Shown: piece by piece, positions 25,481 to 37,134 of the stretch
How the letters are laid out: the number at the start of each line of letters is the position of its first letter
How positions within the stretch are numbered: the stretch's first letter is position 1
DNA from: Sciurus carolinensis
Lineage: Eukaryota > Chordata > Mammalia > Rodentia > Sciuridae
NCBI RefSeq assembly: GCF_902686445.1
Contig: NC_062228.1
Location: 68,118,648 to 68,182,647, forward strand
Length of the DNA: 64,000 bases
Direction of reading: 5' to 3'
Position numbers and translations under genes: made by a program
Notes under the pieces: model-generated
Told to the model about the DNA's origin: nothing
Seen by the model: the letters and a program-made list of their open reading frames with translations, nothing else
Database searches by the model: none

Positions 25481-25774
25481 TATTAGGGTAATTGTTGCAA
25501 ATATCCATGAAAGACAAATCTCTGAGTTCAAGAAAGGTTTATTGACAGAGAGAGTCTACCATACTGCCCATCTGCAACTACCTCCTAAACTACATAGTCA
25601 TGTACAATAGAGTAGTTTAAAAATAACAATTTTGGCCCTGTGACTGTTACTTGACATGTTTTCTGTGGTTCTGGTTATTGGGACTCTTTGTGGGTGGGTC
25701 TGCTGGGAAGTTTATGCCTGGGTGGGCAGGTGGTGATTTTCAAAATGGAGTTATTTTGGCCTAAAGTCCTAACA
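25481..25774 (-). repeat. ERV2 3' LTR
   Basis: In complement it starts TGTTAGGACTTTAGGCC and contains CTCTGTCAATAAACCTTTCT (polyadenylation signal; plus-strand coordinates about 25525-25545) and ends CCCTAATA. It aligns with 35527-35842. It lies at the left end because the provirus is on the minus strand. Confidence 0.85.
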
Positions 25775-27010
25775 TTCTGACCTTTGTCTTATAATGCTAA
25801 GGGGTGTCGTTTGTTCTGGCTTCTTGGAGCTGAACAGGGAGGAAGAGTGGTTCTCGGCCTAAACTTTGGGGAGGGGGCTGTATTAACTCACAAAGAGATG
25901 GTTTACAGTCTCATTAGTGAGGGCCTTTACTCAATCTTGAGATAATATTTTGAGTAATTTACCAGACAAGGTCATATTAAAATATGTATGCAGAGGGCCA
26001 ATCAATGGGTGCAACCAGGGTAGGGTCTGACCCAAAAGGTTCCTGAGGGGTGACTGTTGTCATTCCCAGTGGTGTTTCTCAATGTACTCCCAGAGTTCAG
26101 TTACTTTTCCTTGGACTATTCTGGATTAGTTGGTGAAGTAACAGCATTCCTCTACTAAAAAGACACAAGCACCTCTCTTCTCTGCTGTTATCAGCAGTTG
26201 GTCCCCTATTTTGGAGAACTACATTGGCTAAGGAGGTGATTTGAATATGAAGAGATTCTAGGGAATATGTCATAGGGGCAAAGGGGGTATGTGCAGTAGA
26301 CCATCAGGGGCTAGTTGTACCGGTTAAAACTTTAACTTAGAAGATTGGTTTCAAAAATGTTGAAACTCATTGTTCTTATTATGGCATCCACTGTTTCCCA
26401 GAGTTTCAGTATTTACTGTGCCTCCATTTAGGGCTAATTTATGATGGGGGAAGTTCTATAATTAGGGCCCATTGCTATTAGGGAAGGGTGCGCTGGGAGA
26501 GGTTTAATGTTTGATTGATTTCCCCTCCCTCCTCCTGAGTCACACTGTCTCTCCACTTTTCTTGGGGAGCTATATTTTAGGAATATTGTTTTTTATAACC
26601 CTTCATTCCAGACTCTGAAAGGGGAGGGAGAATTGGGGTGCTGAGTCAGGCCTGGCTGCTTTGAGTTCATAACGGTTGAAGTAGAGGGACCCTCCCTTCA
26701 GAGTTCTAGAATAGGGCATGGAGTTCCCAGTGGGGAATGATGTATGGGGAAGAGCTTTGAGGTCATCATAATTGGAGCTCCCCTGTGTGATCTCGGTTGG
26801 TTAGGAGGTGAGCAGGATAATAGCATCTGTGTGTCCCAGGAGGCAGCTGGGACCAAGAAGTTAAGCTTATAAAGAAATTGTTACTATACAGAATTGAAAA
26901 TAGGCAGGGTAAAATTTATAAGTACAGGGAAATCAGGTGATTATAAGAAAGGTGAAGATTAATTCATTTGTATTACTAAGTGAAAAGTTTCAGCAGGGAA
27001 TGCAGTTGGG
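25775..27010 (-). other. ERV2 3' interior, unassigned
   Basis: No readable gene. The block about 26295-26620 is homologous to the LTR-like repeat at 7365-7835, so either a nested LTR fragment or a shared 3'-terminal retroviral region sits here. I cannot decide between the two from the sequence alone. Confidence 0.4.
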
Positions 27011-27513
27011 ATCCTATTGTTCTTATTCAGTCATGGGCCTCACTCAGATATAGGGAATACTCTCCATGATTCCAGGAGGGTGGGTACTTTGGAGCATAGT
27101 AAGCATGATTAACCTTGGAATCATATATTCCTGGTGTTTTAATCATTTCCACCCTGCTTGACAAGTCATGCAAAATAAGAACTAAAAAATTTACTTGGGG
27201 TCTAGCAATAAGGGTTAAGTGAAGAGTAATAAGGAGGCAAGCACACAGGATGCCAAAGAGCAAGAGTGGTTGCTCATAGAAAAGGCAGTTCAGTATATTA
27301 TCTATTCTGGGGTCATATTAATTTACCTAGGTTACATAGTACAGTTAACTTTGAGCATCTACAGATCATGTAAGTTGATTGCTTCTCAAAGTCCACTAGT
27401 ACCAAAGGTTTTTTTAATAAGAGATTGTCTCCAGGCCTCAAGGACAGAGGAGTCGCAGACCATCTCTATGCCATTCAAACCGAGCACCTATTGTCCTGAG
27501 GAGTTTGCTCGAG

Positions 27514-27753
27514 TCAAAGGAATTTTGTTTCTTTGTACATTGACTGACCTGAAATCCCTACTAAGAAAAGAAATAAAATTAACAGTAGAGTTATAACTAG
27601 TAACCCAGCTACATGTGTAGAAAAGTATTTAAAAGGGTTGAGAGAAGAAATTCCTTCAGCAAAACTGCCCCAAACTTCTTCATTATTAAGAGTAGGCTCT
27701 TTTTCATGGGCCATGGCCAGAACCTGAGATTGTAATTTTAATACATTATACAT
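27514..27753 (-). pseudogene. ERV2 envelope-like membrane segment
   Basis: The open stretch contains NNEEVWGSFAEGISSLNPFK followed by a hydrophobic run of about 20 residues (GLLVITLLLILFLFLVGI). That order, membrane-proximal amphipathic part then anchor helix, fits the C-terminal end of a retroviral transmembrane envelope subunit. The style differs from the envelope relic of ERV1, so the family could be mixed. The stretch is short and the upstream sequence is broken. Confidence 0.5.
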
Positions 27754-28429
27754 TTTTACTCAGACAATAAAACATAGATCCTTAATATACATGCTGTGAG
27801 ATAAAATTCCTTATGAAACAAAATGTTAAGATGGGTAACATTTTGAAAGTTACATTGAAAATCACCTTTTGAGATATGAAGATGCTTCCGAGTCAGATCT
27901 ATTTTCATATTCCAGGTCTTCCTAGATTTTTTTAACGTTGTCTCTCATCACTCCTGATTAGTTTAGAAAGAAATAACTTTCTCGCCTGATTTGTTGTAGG
28001 AAAACAGATGGCAGGGAGTCTAATTGAATTTGTAAAGTCAGTACCAAATCAGTGACCTTTTGGATATCTGCAATAACCTGTGTTGACTAAGTTTGTAGTA
28101 AAAAGAGGTTCTTAAACCTGCTGCTTCTGTGTTAATCCTGGTGGATATATTTAGACCTATGAGTAAGGGAATAATTTTTTGAGGGGTCTTCATACATCTG
28201 GTCGTGCTGTTCTTGGATTGGGTAGGCTTTGGCTATCTGGTAAAGTGTCACTTTAAGGAGTAATTTTCGTAGGCAGGGATAAATGTGAGTCCCCCAAAGG
28301 AAAAATTCCTCAGAATTTGGGGACCTTCATGGCTGTAGGACTAACACAAGTATAGGTCTTAAGTTCCAATAAAAGAAATGTTGTATTTCTTTTTAAATAC
28401 ATTTATGACTGTGTTTAGGTTATAACTGT

Positions 28430-29060
28430 TTTTGCTAGGTGTTCATGATCAAGCTGGTGGAGTTGACTTTGTTACTACCTGCTGTTAAGAGCCAGGTGAG
28501 TTCCCACAATGGTCACTCTTGGGAAACTTGAGACCAGTTTCTTACCTCTTGTAGTACCATTTGCAATATAGGGTCTCCTTGATGACGTGGCTTCCCTTGG
28601 AAGCATAAGGGATGTCTCCCATTTCCAATGGCCATTATCTTTGCAGCAGGTGCACTGATTGGCTTTCTATTCTCCAGCAGTCTTATAAATCCTGAGAGGG
28701 AGCTCATGTGACCCAGAGTTGTAAAGCTCCTTAGAGAAGTTCTCATATTCCCTAGATCAGGCTGACTCAGAGGCAAAAGACAAATACTGACTTTCTTGGC
28801 CCTTTTGTGTTAATCTGGATCTTAAACTTGATCTTAAACATCCAGCAAAAGAGTCTCACCAGTCTTAATGATGCTGGGCTTCAACTTCAAGGTCTATAAC
28901 CTTACAGTCATTTACCCTTTCATTTAACTGGAGTCTGTATTAGTACTGCAAGTTACCATTATGTACTATCTGTCCTGTAGATGATGACTTATTATCTCAA
29001 GCTAACCTAGGTTGTCTGTTCTTGAAGCAATGCCTCTGCAAAACATTAACTGGTGACAGT
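28430..29060 (-). other. ERV2 interior shared with ERV1
   Basis: The complement contains GCTGGATGTTTAAGATCAAG, CAGACAACCTAGGTTAGC and a TGAGTCAGCCTG segment. All have counterparts in the same order at ERV1 15810-16080. The complement of 28513-28776 stays open for 87 codons, but I recognise no domain. It shows that the two proviruses belong to related families despite different LTRs. Confidence 0.65.
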
Positions 29061-30539
29061 TTTACAAAATGAAATTAGCAAGAATAAAACATATTCAGCT
29101 TGCATAATACCTACCTTGAATTTTGACTGATTTATACTTTATTCCCTATTTGAGATTACAACAAACATAAATCTTTTGAATACTACTTTACATGAGTTCC
29201 AGTCTCATCTACTTTGGAGTCATTTTACCATATAATGAGGTGAGATGCAGAGCTTTATCTCAGGTAAGGTGGGACTCCACAAATCTTAGGTAAATCATTC
29301 TAGTTTTGAAGCTAATTCTCGCCTCTTTCTTAAATGTCATTTTACAAAATTCACGTATATTGTCTCCTGAGCCTATATGAACATCAACACAATATAACAT
29401 TACACTTAAAACATGAATCAAAGAAAGACTGAAAGAGCTTTTAGACTCCGTTTGTGTGTCAAAGTGGCAAAATACCTGTTTCATGATATTAACATTTAAA
29501 CAGATGAGGCTCTCATTAACTTTTAGAAATACAATTATATTTTATCTCAGTGTAGAAGGTAACATATACTTCATGTCCAGTTACAGAACATTAAATGATA
29601 TAAATAAATACCCAATAAAACTTACTATTCTTACACATTTAAAATTATCATTACACAAAAGTTCAGTTTGGAGAATAGCAGGTTGATAAAAACATCCTTT
29701 TAAATTTTCTGTCTTAAGGACCTTTATACCTGGAAGATATGAACACATTTAGTATGCCATACTGATGTTTTTATATTGAACAAGCTTAATGTTTTTGAAG
29801 AATATCTTTAATTTATTAAAATAAGCAAATTGGAAATGATCAAACATATTTATTCATAATTTTAAATTGGATGATATGGTAATTTCATATTATTTTGGTG
29901 GAGAATAAGAGTTTTTGCTCACTTGATATTTTAATGCAATGTGACTAATTTAAAGGAAAGAGACAAAATCAAATTAGTAATTAAGAACTGCAATACAAAC
30001 TCAGATCAATGCAAAACAAAACAAAAATGCAACATAAAATGTCACATAAACTCAGAACAATAACCAAGTCACCACCACCACGTGGCTGTGCTATAGAAAC
30101 ACTTGGAATAATAACAAAATAAACCAAGCACTAACATTCTTGATGAATACATAATTGTAGTAATGCAAGTCCAAGGAATTTTGAAGAAACTCATAAAAAA
30201 ATCATTGGCATTTCAATGTAAGGAAGATTTTAATGCTTACTAAATTTCTTTGGTTTACTGGTAGAGAAAACTAATATTGAGATTGAAAATGATTCTATTG
30301 TTTGAAAATGAGTTTCTCTTCCATTGAATAAATAAGTATAAGATACTGGACTACAGCAAAATGAGTCAAGAAGCTTAATTTTTAAAGGAAAATTTTGCCT
30401 CTCTAATGTAATTTTAAAGGAAAATTTAGCCTCTCTCATGTAGCATAATACTCTAACCATTGTTTTTTAAGCATAATTGTACAAATCCTAATTTTTAAGA
30501 CTAATTGCTCTAAAGCATAAAACTTCAAAATATGTATTT

Positions 30540-31725
30540 AAGTCATCAGCGAACAGGGATAGTTTGAGTTCTTCTTTTGCTATTTGTATCCCTTTACTTT
30601 CTTTGGTTTGTCTAATTGCTCTGGCTAGAGTTTCAAGGATGATGTTGAATAGAAGTGGTGAAAGAGGGCATCCCTGACTTGTGCCAGATTTTAGGGGTCT
30701 GCTTTCACTTTTTTACCATTTTTCATGATATCGGCAATGGGCTTATCGTAGATGGCCTTTACAATGTTAAGGAATGTTCCCACTATCCCTATTTTTTCTA
30801 GTGTTTAGAGCATGAAGGGATGCTGTTTTTATTGAATGCTTTTTCTGCATCTATCAAAATAATCATGTGTTTCTTAATTTTAAGTCTGTTTGTATGGTGA
30901 ATGACATTTATTGATTTCAAATGTTGAACCAACCTTGCATCCCTGGGATAAAACCCACTTGATCGTGGTGCACTATCTTTTTAATATATTTTTCTATGCA
31001 ATTTGCTAAAATTTTGTTGAGAATTTTTGCATCGATGTTCATTAAGAATACTGGTCTGAAATTTTCTTTCCTCAATGTGTCTCTGTCTGGTTTAGGTATC
31101 AGGGTAATATTGGCTTCATAGAATGAGTTTGGGAGGGTTCCTTCCTCTTCTATTTTATGGAATACTTTGAAAAGTAATGGAATGAGCTCTTCTTTAAAGG
31201 TTTTGTAGAACTCGGCTGAGAACCCATGTGGTCCTGGACTTTTCTTTGTTTGTAGGCTTTTGATGACTTCTTCTATTTCAATACTTGAAATTGGTCTATT
31301 TAAATTGTGTATGTCCTCCTCATTCAGTTTAGGCAATTCATATGTCTCTAGAAACCTGTTGATGTCTTCGAAATTTTCTATTTTGTTGGAGTATAGATTT
31401 TCAAAATACTTTCTAATTATGTTTTGTATTTCAATCGTGTCTGTTGTGATCTTTCCTTGTTCATTCCGCATTTTAGTGATTTGGGTTTTCTCTCATCTTC
31501 TCTTTGTTAGTGTGGCTGAAGGTTAATCAATTTCATTTATTTTTTCGAAGAACCAACTATTTATTTTGTCAATTGTTTGCATTGTTTCTTTTGTTTCAAT
31601 TTCATTGATTTCAGCTCTGAGTTTAACTATTTCCTGTGTTCTACTAGTTTTGGTGTTGGTCTGTTCTTCTTTTTCTAGGGCTTTGAGCTGTAGTGTTAGG
31701 TCATTATTTGTTGAGTTTTACTTCT
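30540..31725 (-). pseudogene. L1 ORF2 relic, inverted segment
   Basis: The minus frame 30917-31471 (184 codons) carries reverse-transcriptase signatures: [60 protein letters not shown] and [17 protein letters not shown]. It is well preserved but is only the fingers/palm part of the protein, orphaned by the inversion. Confidence 0.8.
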
Positions 31726-31744
31726 TTTGTTAAATGCACCTCCA

Positions 31745-33200
31745 TGAAATAAATTAGGAAATCTACCCCATTCACAATACCTTCGAAAAAAATAAAATAC
31801 TTGGGAATCAGTCGAACAAAAGAAGTGAAAGACCACTACAATGAGAACTACAGTACACTAAAGACGAAAATTAAAGAAAATCTTAGAAGATGGAAATATC
31901 TCCCATGTTTTTGGATAAGAAGAATTAATATTGTCAAAATGGTCATTCTACCAAAAGTGTTATACAGATTCAATGCAATTCCGATTAAAATCCCAATGAT
32001 GTACCTTACAGAAATAGAGCATGCAATTATAAAATTCATCTGGAAGAATAAGAAACCCAGAATAGCTAAAGCAATCCTCAGCAGAAAGAGTGAAGCAGGG
32101 GGTATCACAATACCAGATATTCAACTCTACTACAAGCAATAGTAACAAAAACGGCATGGTATTGGTATCAAAATAGACAGGTAGATGAATGATAGAGAAT
32201 AGAGGACACAGACACAAACCCAAATAAATACAATTACCTCATACTAGACAAAAGTGCCAAAAACATGCAATGGAGAAAAGATAGCCTCTTCAACAAATGG
32301 TGCTGGGAAACCTAAAATCCATATACAACCGAATGAAACTAAACGCCTATCTCTCACCCTCCAAAATACTCAACTCAAAATGGATCAAGGATCTCGAAAT
32401 CAGACCAGAGACCCTGCATCCTATAGAAGAAAAAGTAGCTCCAATTCTTCAACATGTCATCTTAGGATCAGACTTTCTTAACAGGACTCCCCTAGCACAG
32501 GAAATAAAAGCAAGAATCAGTAACTCGGATAGATTCAAACTAAGTAGCTTTCTCCAGCAAAGGAAGCTATCAGTAATGTGAAGAGAGAGCCCACAGAGTG
32601 GGAGAAAATTTTTGCCACTCATACTTCAGATAGAGCACTAATTTCCAGAATATATAAAGAACTCAAACAACTCTACACCAAGAATACAAATAACCTAGTG
32701 AACAAATGCTTTCAGGAAATGAACAGAAACTTCACGGAAGATCTACAAGCAATCAACAGATATATGAAAAAATGTCCAACATTCTAGTAATAAGAAAAAT
32801 GGAAATCAAAACTACCTTAAGATTTCATCTTACCCCAATTAGAATGGCGATTATCAAGAACATAAGCAAAAATAGGTTTTGGCGAGAATGTGGGGGAAAA
32901 GGTACACTCATACATTGCTGGTGGGGTTGCAAATTAGTCCAACCACTCTGGAAAGCAGTGTGGAGATTCCTCAGAAACCTTGGAATGGTACCACCATTTG
33001 ACCCAGCTATCCCACTCCTTGGCCTATACCAAAGGGACTTAAAATCAGCATACTACAGAGATACAGCCACATCAATGTTCATATCTGCTCAATTCACAAT
33101 AGCCAGATTGTGGAATGAACCTAGATGTCCTTCAATTGCTGAATGGATACACAATATACAGTTTCTTTATATATATATATACACAATGGAATATTACTGA
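31745..33200 (+). pseudogene. L1 ORF2 relic, direct segment
   Basis: Several overlapping plus frames (31801-32142, 32254-32581, 32706-33200) together cover the C-terminal third of ORF2, including [20 protein letters not shown] and the cysteine-rich region with [17 protein letters not shown]. Frameshifts separate them. This is the nucleic-acid-binding C-terminal part of the L1 replication protein, non-functional here. Confidence 0.8.
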
Positions 33201-33339
33201 GCCATAAAGAATGATAAAATCATGGCATTTGCAGGCAAATGGATGAAATTCGAGAATATCATGCTAAGTGAGATAAGCCTATCTCAAAAAACCAAAGGAA
33301 GAATGATGGTGCTGATAAGTGGATAATGACACATAATGG

Positions 33340-33420
33340 GGGGTGGGAGGGGGTAGTGTTAGTGTTAGTGTTAGTGTTAGGGTTAGGGTTGGGGAAGGGG
33401 AAGAATGGAGGAAGGAAGGA
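33340..33420 (+). repeat. G-rich tract and telomere-like TTAGTG/TTAGGG run in L1 3'UTR
   Basis: GGGGGGTGGGAGGGGG is followed by four TTAGTG-type units and then TTAGGGTTAGGGTTGGGG (about 33354-33392). It lies inside the L1 3' UTR and is mirrored by a diverged version at 46097-46131, so it is an L1 family trait and not an interstitial telomere from chromosome fusion. Confidence 0.7.
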
Positions 33421-34104
33421 CTGTATAGAGGGAAAAGAGGCATGGGAGGAGTGGCGGGGGAATGGAAAAAAATACCAGAATGAATCAAACAACATTTCCC
33501 TATGTAAATTTATGATTACACAAGTGGTATGCCTTTACTCCATGTACAGAGAAACAACATGTATCCCATTTGTTTACAATAAAAATAAATAAATAAAATA
33601 AAAATATCAACTAACTACAAAAAAGAATAAAACTTAATACACAATGTTAAGAGTAATTAGGGTATTTAAGAAATCCATGTTAGTTTACCATATGAATTAA
33701 TTCTTGTTTTTTATAAGTATATTAAGTATTTGACCTTAGGGAAGATACTTAAATAGCTTTCACTGTTGTTTCACATACATATAATGAACTTAGTTACACA
33801 CAAACTTGTTGAAAAAGGTCCTTTACTTACAGCCAGGCATTCTTAGCATTTATTTAGACCCTCATGTCACCAATTTATTAAAACACAATGTTCAAGTACA
33901 CCACCCATGGAATTCAGGAATTTAAGAGTATTTTGGTATATCTAACAGCATTTTATCTTTGTACATTAATCAGATGCTTTTACTAAACACATTTATGAAA
34001 ATTAGTTTCATATATGTCAAATTCAATTTACTTATTAACTATAAGAATTAAGGTATCAGACAAGAGTATCGGACAGCATTTACCTCTTCCATGGTGAAGA
34101 AAAT

Positions 34105-34190
34105 TAAATAGCATGAGAGAGCGAGAAAGAGTGAGAAGGCACAGAGAGGGAGGGGAGAGAGAGGGAAAGAGACACAGAGAGAGAGACTCT
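34105..34190. repeat. GA-rich simple repeat within ERV2
   Basis: Purine-rich stretch of GAGAGA, GAAAGAG and GGGAG motifs. Low complexity only. It opens an Arg/Glu-rich frame on the plus strand that should not be read as a gene. Confidence 0.7.
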
Positions 34191-34639
34191 GAAAACCATT
34201 TTTCTGTATTGCAGCCCACAAGAACATTAAAATGGATACAATTTTCTTCAGTCATATGTTGGTCACCCCCTGGGCCTGCTGTGTATTACAGTTTACATTC
34301 CAAAGCTGGTTAGGGTTATTTTTCTCTCTCTCAGTGACATGCAGGTTAAGTTTTTGCTCCAAAGGTTAACATGACGGTAAGTGCTTGAAATAAAGATTTT
34401 TACATGAGTTTGGGCTGGGAACTCACCTCATTTGCCATTTTGCAATAAATACCTTTTTAACTTTTTGCACAATTTCTTGATCAAAGGTTCCATATTTGGG
34501 TCATTGGTGCAGCTTATCTCATTTGTACTGTGGCCATATTTGAGTGCTGACCTTAATGAAGCATTCGATTTAGATAAATGACTGAATCATTCTCATATTG
34601 TGGAGGAGTGAAGGACTGGAACAGACCTGGAAGATTTGC

Positions 34640-35500
34640 CCCTACTTAGTGAAGGTGTGTCTGAGTGAGGGGATGAAGTTGTGACTGAGCAAGCAAAGAA
34701 GCAGAGGGTGTAGGTGGAAAAAGTGAAGAGTGATCTTTTAGGTCAAAAGAGGTAAAGTCATTAAGATTGGGAGGTGAAAGTGTTAAGGGAGAGTGAGCAG
34801 GGAGGACCTGGGTGGGGAAGGAGGACTGACTTAAAGAGGGGTGAGAGTGAAGAAAAGAGAAGGCTTGAACATAGGGAATCCTGGCCTGCTTGTGGCTGTG
34901 ATGGAAGTTGTATAAATCCTGTATAATGGGATTGAAAGTCCCATTCTTTGGACTGAGGAGTCATTATCTAATTTATATTGGGGCCAAACTGTGTAGCAAC
35001 AGAATATGAGCTTTTGAGGTTTGAGATCTGGAGTCAAATGGAGAGGCTGACTGTTTTGTGGAGACACACAAGGAGACAGGGCCACAGAGAATTTTAGATT
35101 GGGCAGAGTCCTTGGCTAAGAGTTCTCAGGAGCCCAGAGAAGGGAAACAGGAGAGAAAGGGGTGTCCCCACAAACTCTCCGACTTCCCACATAGAAGCAG
35201 ACCACCAGTGAGGGGTGTCACCATCCCTGATAGGTCTGCAGTCAAGACCAAGGGAGAATCTGTCCCAGTGCTGGGATTTTTGTAGAGAGAGAGAGAGAGT
35301 GCTCAGGGCCTCCAGAAGAGTTCTGAGGACACACTGACAGTAGAGGAAAGACTGACTAGAGTCAAATTCCGTGGTGGATGAGAAGGTTGGCAACATCGAT
35401 TCATGAACACACTATTGTGGATTTTGGCCAGGAAGGAGGGGGCACTGTCAAGATGGCTCAGATCCTGGTGAAGGAAGAACCAGCAGGCAATGATTGTGAA
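34640..35500 (-). pseudogene. ERV2 gag relic (matrix and proline-rich linker)
   Basis: The minus frame 34831-35085 reads LIFCCYTVWPQYKLDNDSSV, then a short arm before a Pro/Ser/Leu-rich tail continued in the minus frame 34761-34964. The ORF1-like order matches the matrix-to-linker part of ERV1 gag (which has VAWLQYILDNGSRW). It sits where gag should be, just inside the 5' LTR. Stops and frameshifts are frequent, and capsid is not visible before the nested L1. Confidence 0.62.
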
Positions 35501-35505
35501 TCCTG

Positions 35506-35523
35506 TCCTGGGTTTCAGTACCA
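35506..35523 (-). other. primer-binding site, tRNA-Phe-like
   Basis: On the minus strand this reads TGGTACTGAAACCCAGGA, starting 3 bp after the 5' LTR. It matches the complement of the tRNA-Phe 3' end at about 15 of 18 positions, with two mismatches that are simple transitions. It fixes the orientation of the provirus. Confidence 0.75.
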
Positions 35524-35526
35524 GAA

Positions 35527-35842
35527 TATTAGGGTAGCTTGCACAAAAATCCATTGCAGACACAGCTCAGAGTTCAAGCAATGGTTTATTGACAGAGACA
35601 GTCTGCCAGGCTGTCCCTCTGTGAGGAGATGTAGCCTGCAGAAAAAAACTTCTAAACTATACAGTCATGTACAATGGAGTAGTTAAAAAAATAACCGGTC
35701 TGGCACTGTAACTCTTACTTGATGTCTTTGGGGTGGTTCTGGTTATTGGGACTCCTTGTGAGTGGGTCTACCAGGAAGGTAATTCCTGGGTGGGCAGGTA
35801 CTGACTTTCAAAAGGGAGTCACTTTGGCCTGAAGTCTAAACA
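35527..35842 (-). repeat. ERV2 5' LTR
   Basis: In complement it starts TGTTTAGACTTCAGGCC, carries CTGTCAATAAACCATTGCTT as the polyadenylation region, and ends CCCTAATA before the primer site. It is about 20 bp longer than the 3' LTR. It shows no similarity by eye to the ERV1 LTR. Confidence 0.85.
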
Positions 35843-35847
35843 CAGGC

Positions 35848-36715
35848 TGTAGGTCATGTGCAGAAGCACCCTTGTTAGACTGCTAATGGGAGCTACAGTC
35901 TGCACATCTTCCCTGATACAACTGTCATTCCAGTGAGGGGCTGAACTCCAGAAGTAGCTTTGCTATACCTTGGCAGGTGGGCCTTTGTGAACCTGGGTTC
36001 CTCATATTTTGAGGTGCTTTGAAGATACAGGTCACCAATTGCTTCAAACCCTTTAAGTCCTGGACCTGACTTGGTGACACCTTCCTACAGTAAATGGAAG
36101 CAAATCTGCATAAAGAAAAGGCTGGTTCTTCCCAGGGCTAGGAAGTTACAAATGAAGTCTGGAATGTCTTGTCTCACTAGAAGGATGAGTGACCAAGGAG
36201 TAAGGATGCCATGATCAAAGGACAAAGAAATTCATTTGGAGAAACTGTCACAGACCAGTCTGGGAAAACTAGAGCATCAGAGAAAATGAAGATGACTCCA
36301 GATTATGGCCCATGAAAGCCATGAATACTTGCATACATGAAAAATGGTTTAGAAAAGGAGTGAAAAATGAGAAATGGGAATGCCTCCCAGGTGGGAGTTC
36401 AAAAGGCAGGATCCATAGAGCTAGGTCAACAGTGGTGGCCAAAACACAGCTGGAAGATGGATGTGCATTAGGATACAAGGGTCAAACATGTCCAGAACGC
36501 TTACTGAAGGAGAAAATGGTAAGATTACAGTGAAGAACTGTGAAAGAATTAGTGGGAAATGTCGCTGTGATGAGAGATAGGATGTGCATCCCGGTACACT
36601 ATAAGGACATAATAGTCCACATCTGTGGTTTCCCAGTAAAAGATTTACAACTTCAATCTTCTGGAAACATTAGCACTACAGAGAAAGATTTTTAAAATAA
36701 CTGGCTTCTCATCTT
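35848..36715. other. intergenic, no gene recognised
   Basis: About 870 bp between the ERV2 target duplication and the MORC3 retrocopy. Only short frames; nothing identified. Confidence 0.4.
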
Positions 36716-36732
36716 AAAAAAATAAGAAGACA
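36716..36732 (+). repeat. target-site duplication of the MORC3 retrocopy (left)
   Basis: AAAAAAATAAGAAGACA precedes the copy. ATAAGAAGACA recurs at 48076-48086 after the poly(A) tail. The left edge (complement TTTT/AAGA) fits the preferred nick of the L1 endonuclease, so the copy was made by L1 machinery. Confidence 0.8.
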
Positions 36733-37070
36733 GGAGCTGGGCTGGGTCCCGCCACGGAAGTGGATGGGACATCGCACCCCGGAGTCGGGTGGCGGCGGAG
36801 GCAGGTCCTGGCTTTGTAGCTCGCTCAAGATGGTGGCACAGCCACCCAGTGGGATCTGCCTCAGCACGCTTTGCACGAAGTTTTTACATACTAATTCTAC
36901 TAGTCATACTTGGCCATGCAGTGCAGTTGCTGAATTAATAGATAATGCTTATGATCCTGATGTGAATGCTAAACAGATATGGATTGACAAAACAGTGCTA
37001 AATGACTGTATATGCTTGACATTCACTAATAATGGGAATGGTATGATATCAGATAAGTTACACAAAATGC

Positions 37071-37134
37071 CAAGAGATGGGAAAACACATCAAGATAGAT
37101 TTAAAGTAATTTATCCAAGATGATACAGCCAGGA
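37071..37134 (+). mobile_element. MIR-like segment inside the MORC3 retrocopy
   Basis: The normal coding sequence is interrupted by about 64 bp that includes GATGGGAAAACACATC and TTTAAAGTAATTTATCCAAG followed by ATACAGCCAGGAAG. This resembles the core of a MIR SINE (GAGGTTAAGTAACTTGCCCAAGG then ACACAGCTAG in the consensus, from memory). It adds a number of bases not divisible by three and brings a stop. It has no target duplication or tail, so capture as a cryptic exon in the source transcript is more likely than insertion. Confidence 0.55.

Larger units (their letters stand above)
30540..33610 (+). mobile_element. L1, 5'-truncated with 5' inversion, inside ERV2
   Basis: The right part (about 31745-33610) is plus-strand L1 from mid-ORF2 (ATTAGGAAATCTACCCCATT) through the ORF2 C-terminus and 3' UTR to an AATAAA/poly(A)-like tail near 33582-33607. 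The left part (30540-31725) is the same L1 family in reverse, starting at the FADD catalytic codons (complement of 30543-30556) and running back through ORF2 reverse transcriptase. The inverted piece corresponds to about 43190-44355 of the full-length L1 and the direct piece to about 44505 onward. Roughly 150 bp is missing at the join. This is the expected outcome of twin priming. Confidence 0.85.
25481..35842 (-). mobile_element. class I endogenous retrovirus (ERV2), provirus
   Basis: Two minus-strand LTRs (25481-25774 and 35527-35842) bound the element, and the exact 5-bp duplication CAGGC flanks it (25476-25480 and 35843-35847). The primer site beside the right-hand (5') LTR is tRNA-Phe-like. 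A gag matrix relic lies at 34.8-35.1 kb, and an envelope-like membrane segment at 27.5-27.75 kb. Interior sequence at 28.43-29.06 kb is homologous to ERV1 at 15.8-16.4 kb. A separate L1 (30540-33610) is nested inside, leaving about 7.3 kb of retroviral sequence. No intact frame or pol is visible. Confidence 0.87.

Noticed and set aside
33354..33392. Interstitial telomere or chromosome-fusion scar
   Set aside because: The TTAGGG-like run lies in an L1 3' UTR and a second L1 copy has a similar run at the same place.
36764..37123. Functional MORC3-like gene
   Set aside because: No introns, poly(A) tail and target duplication present, and several stops and frameshifts, including in the CW finger.
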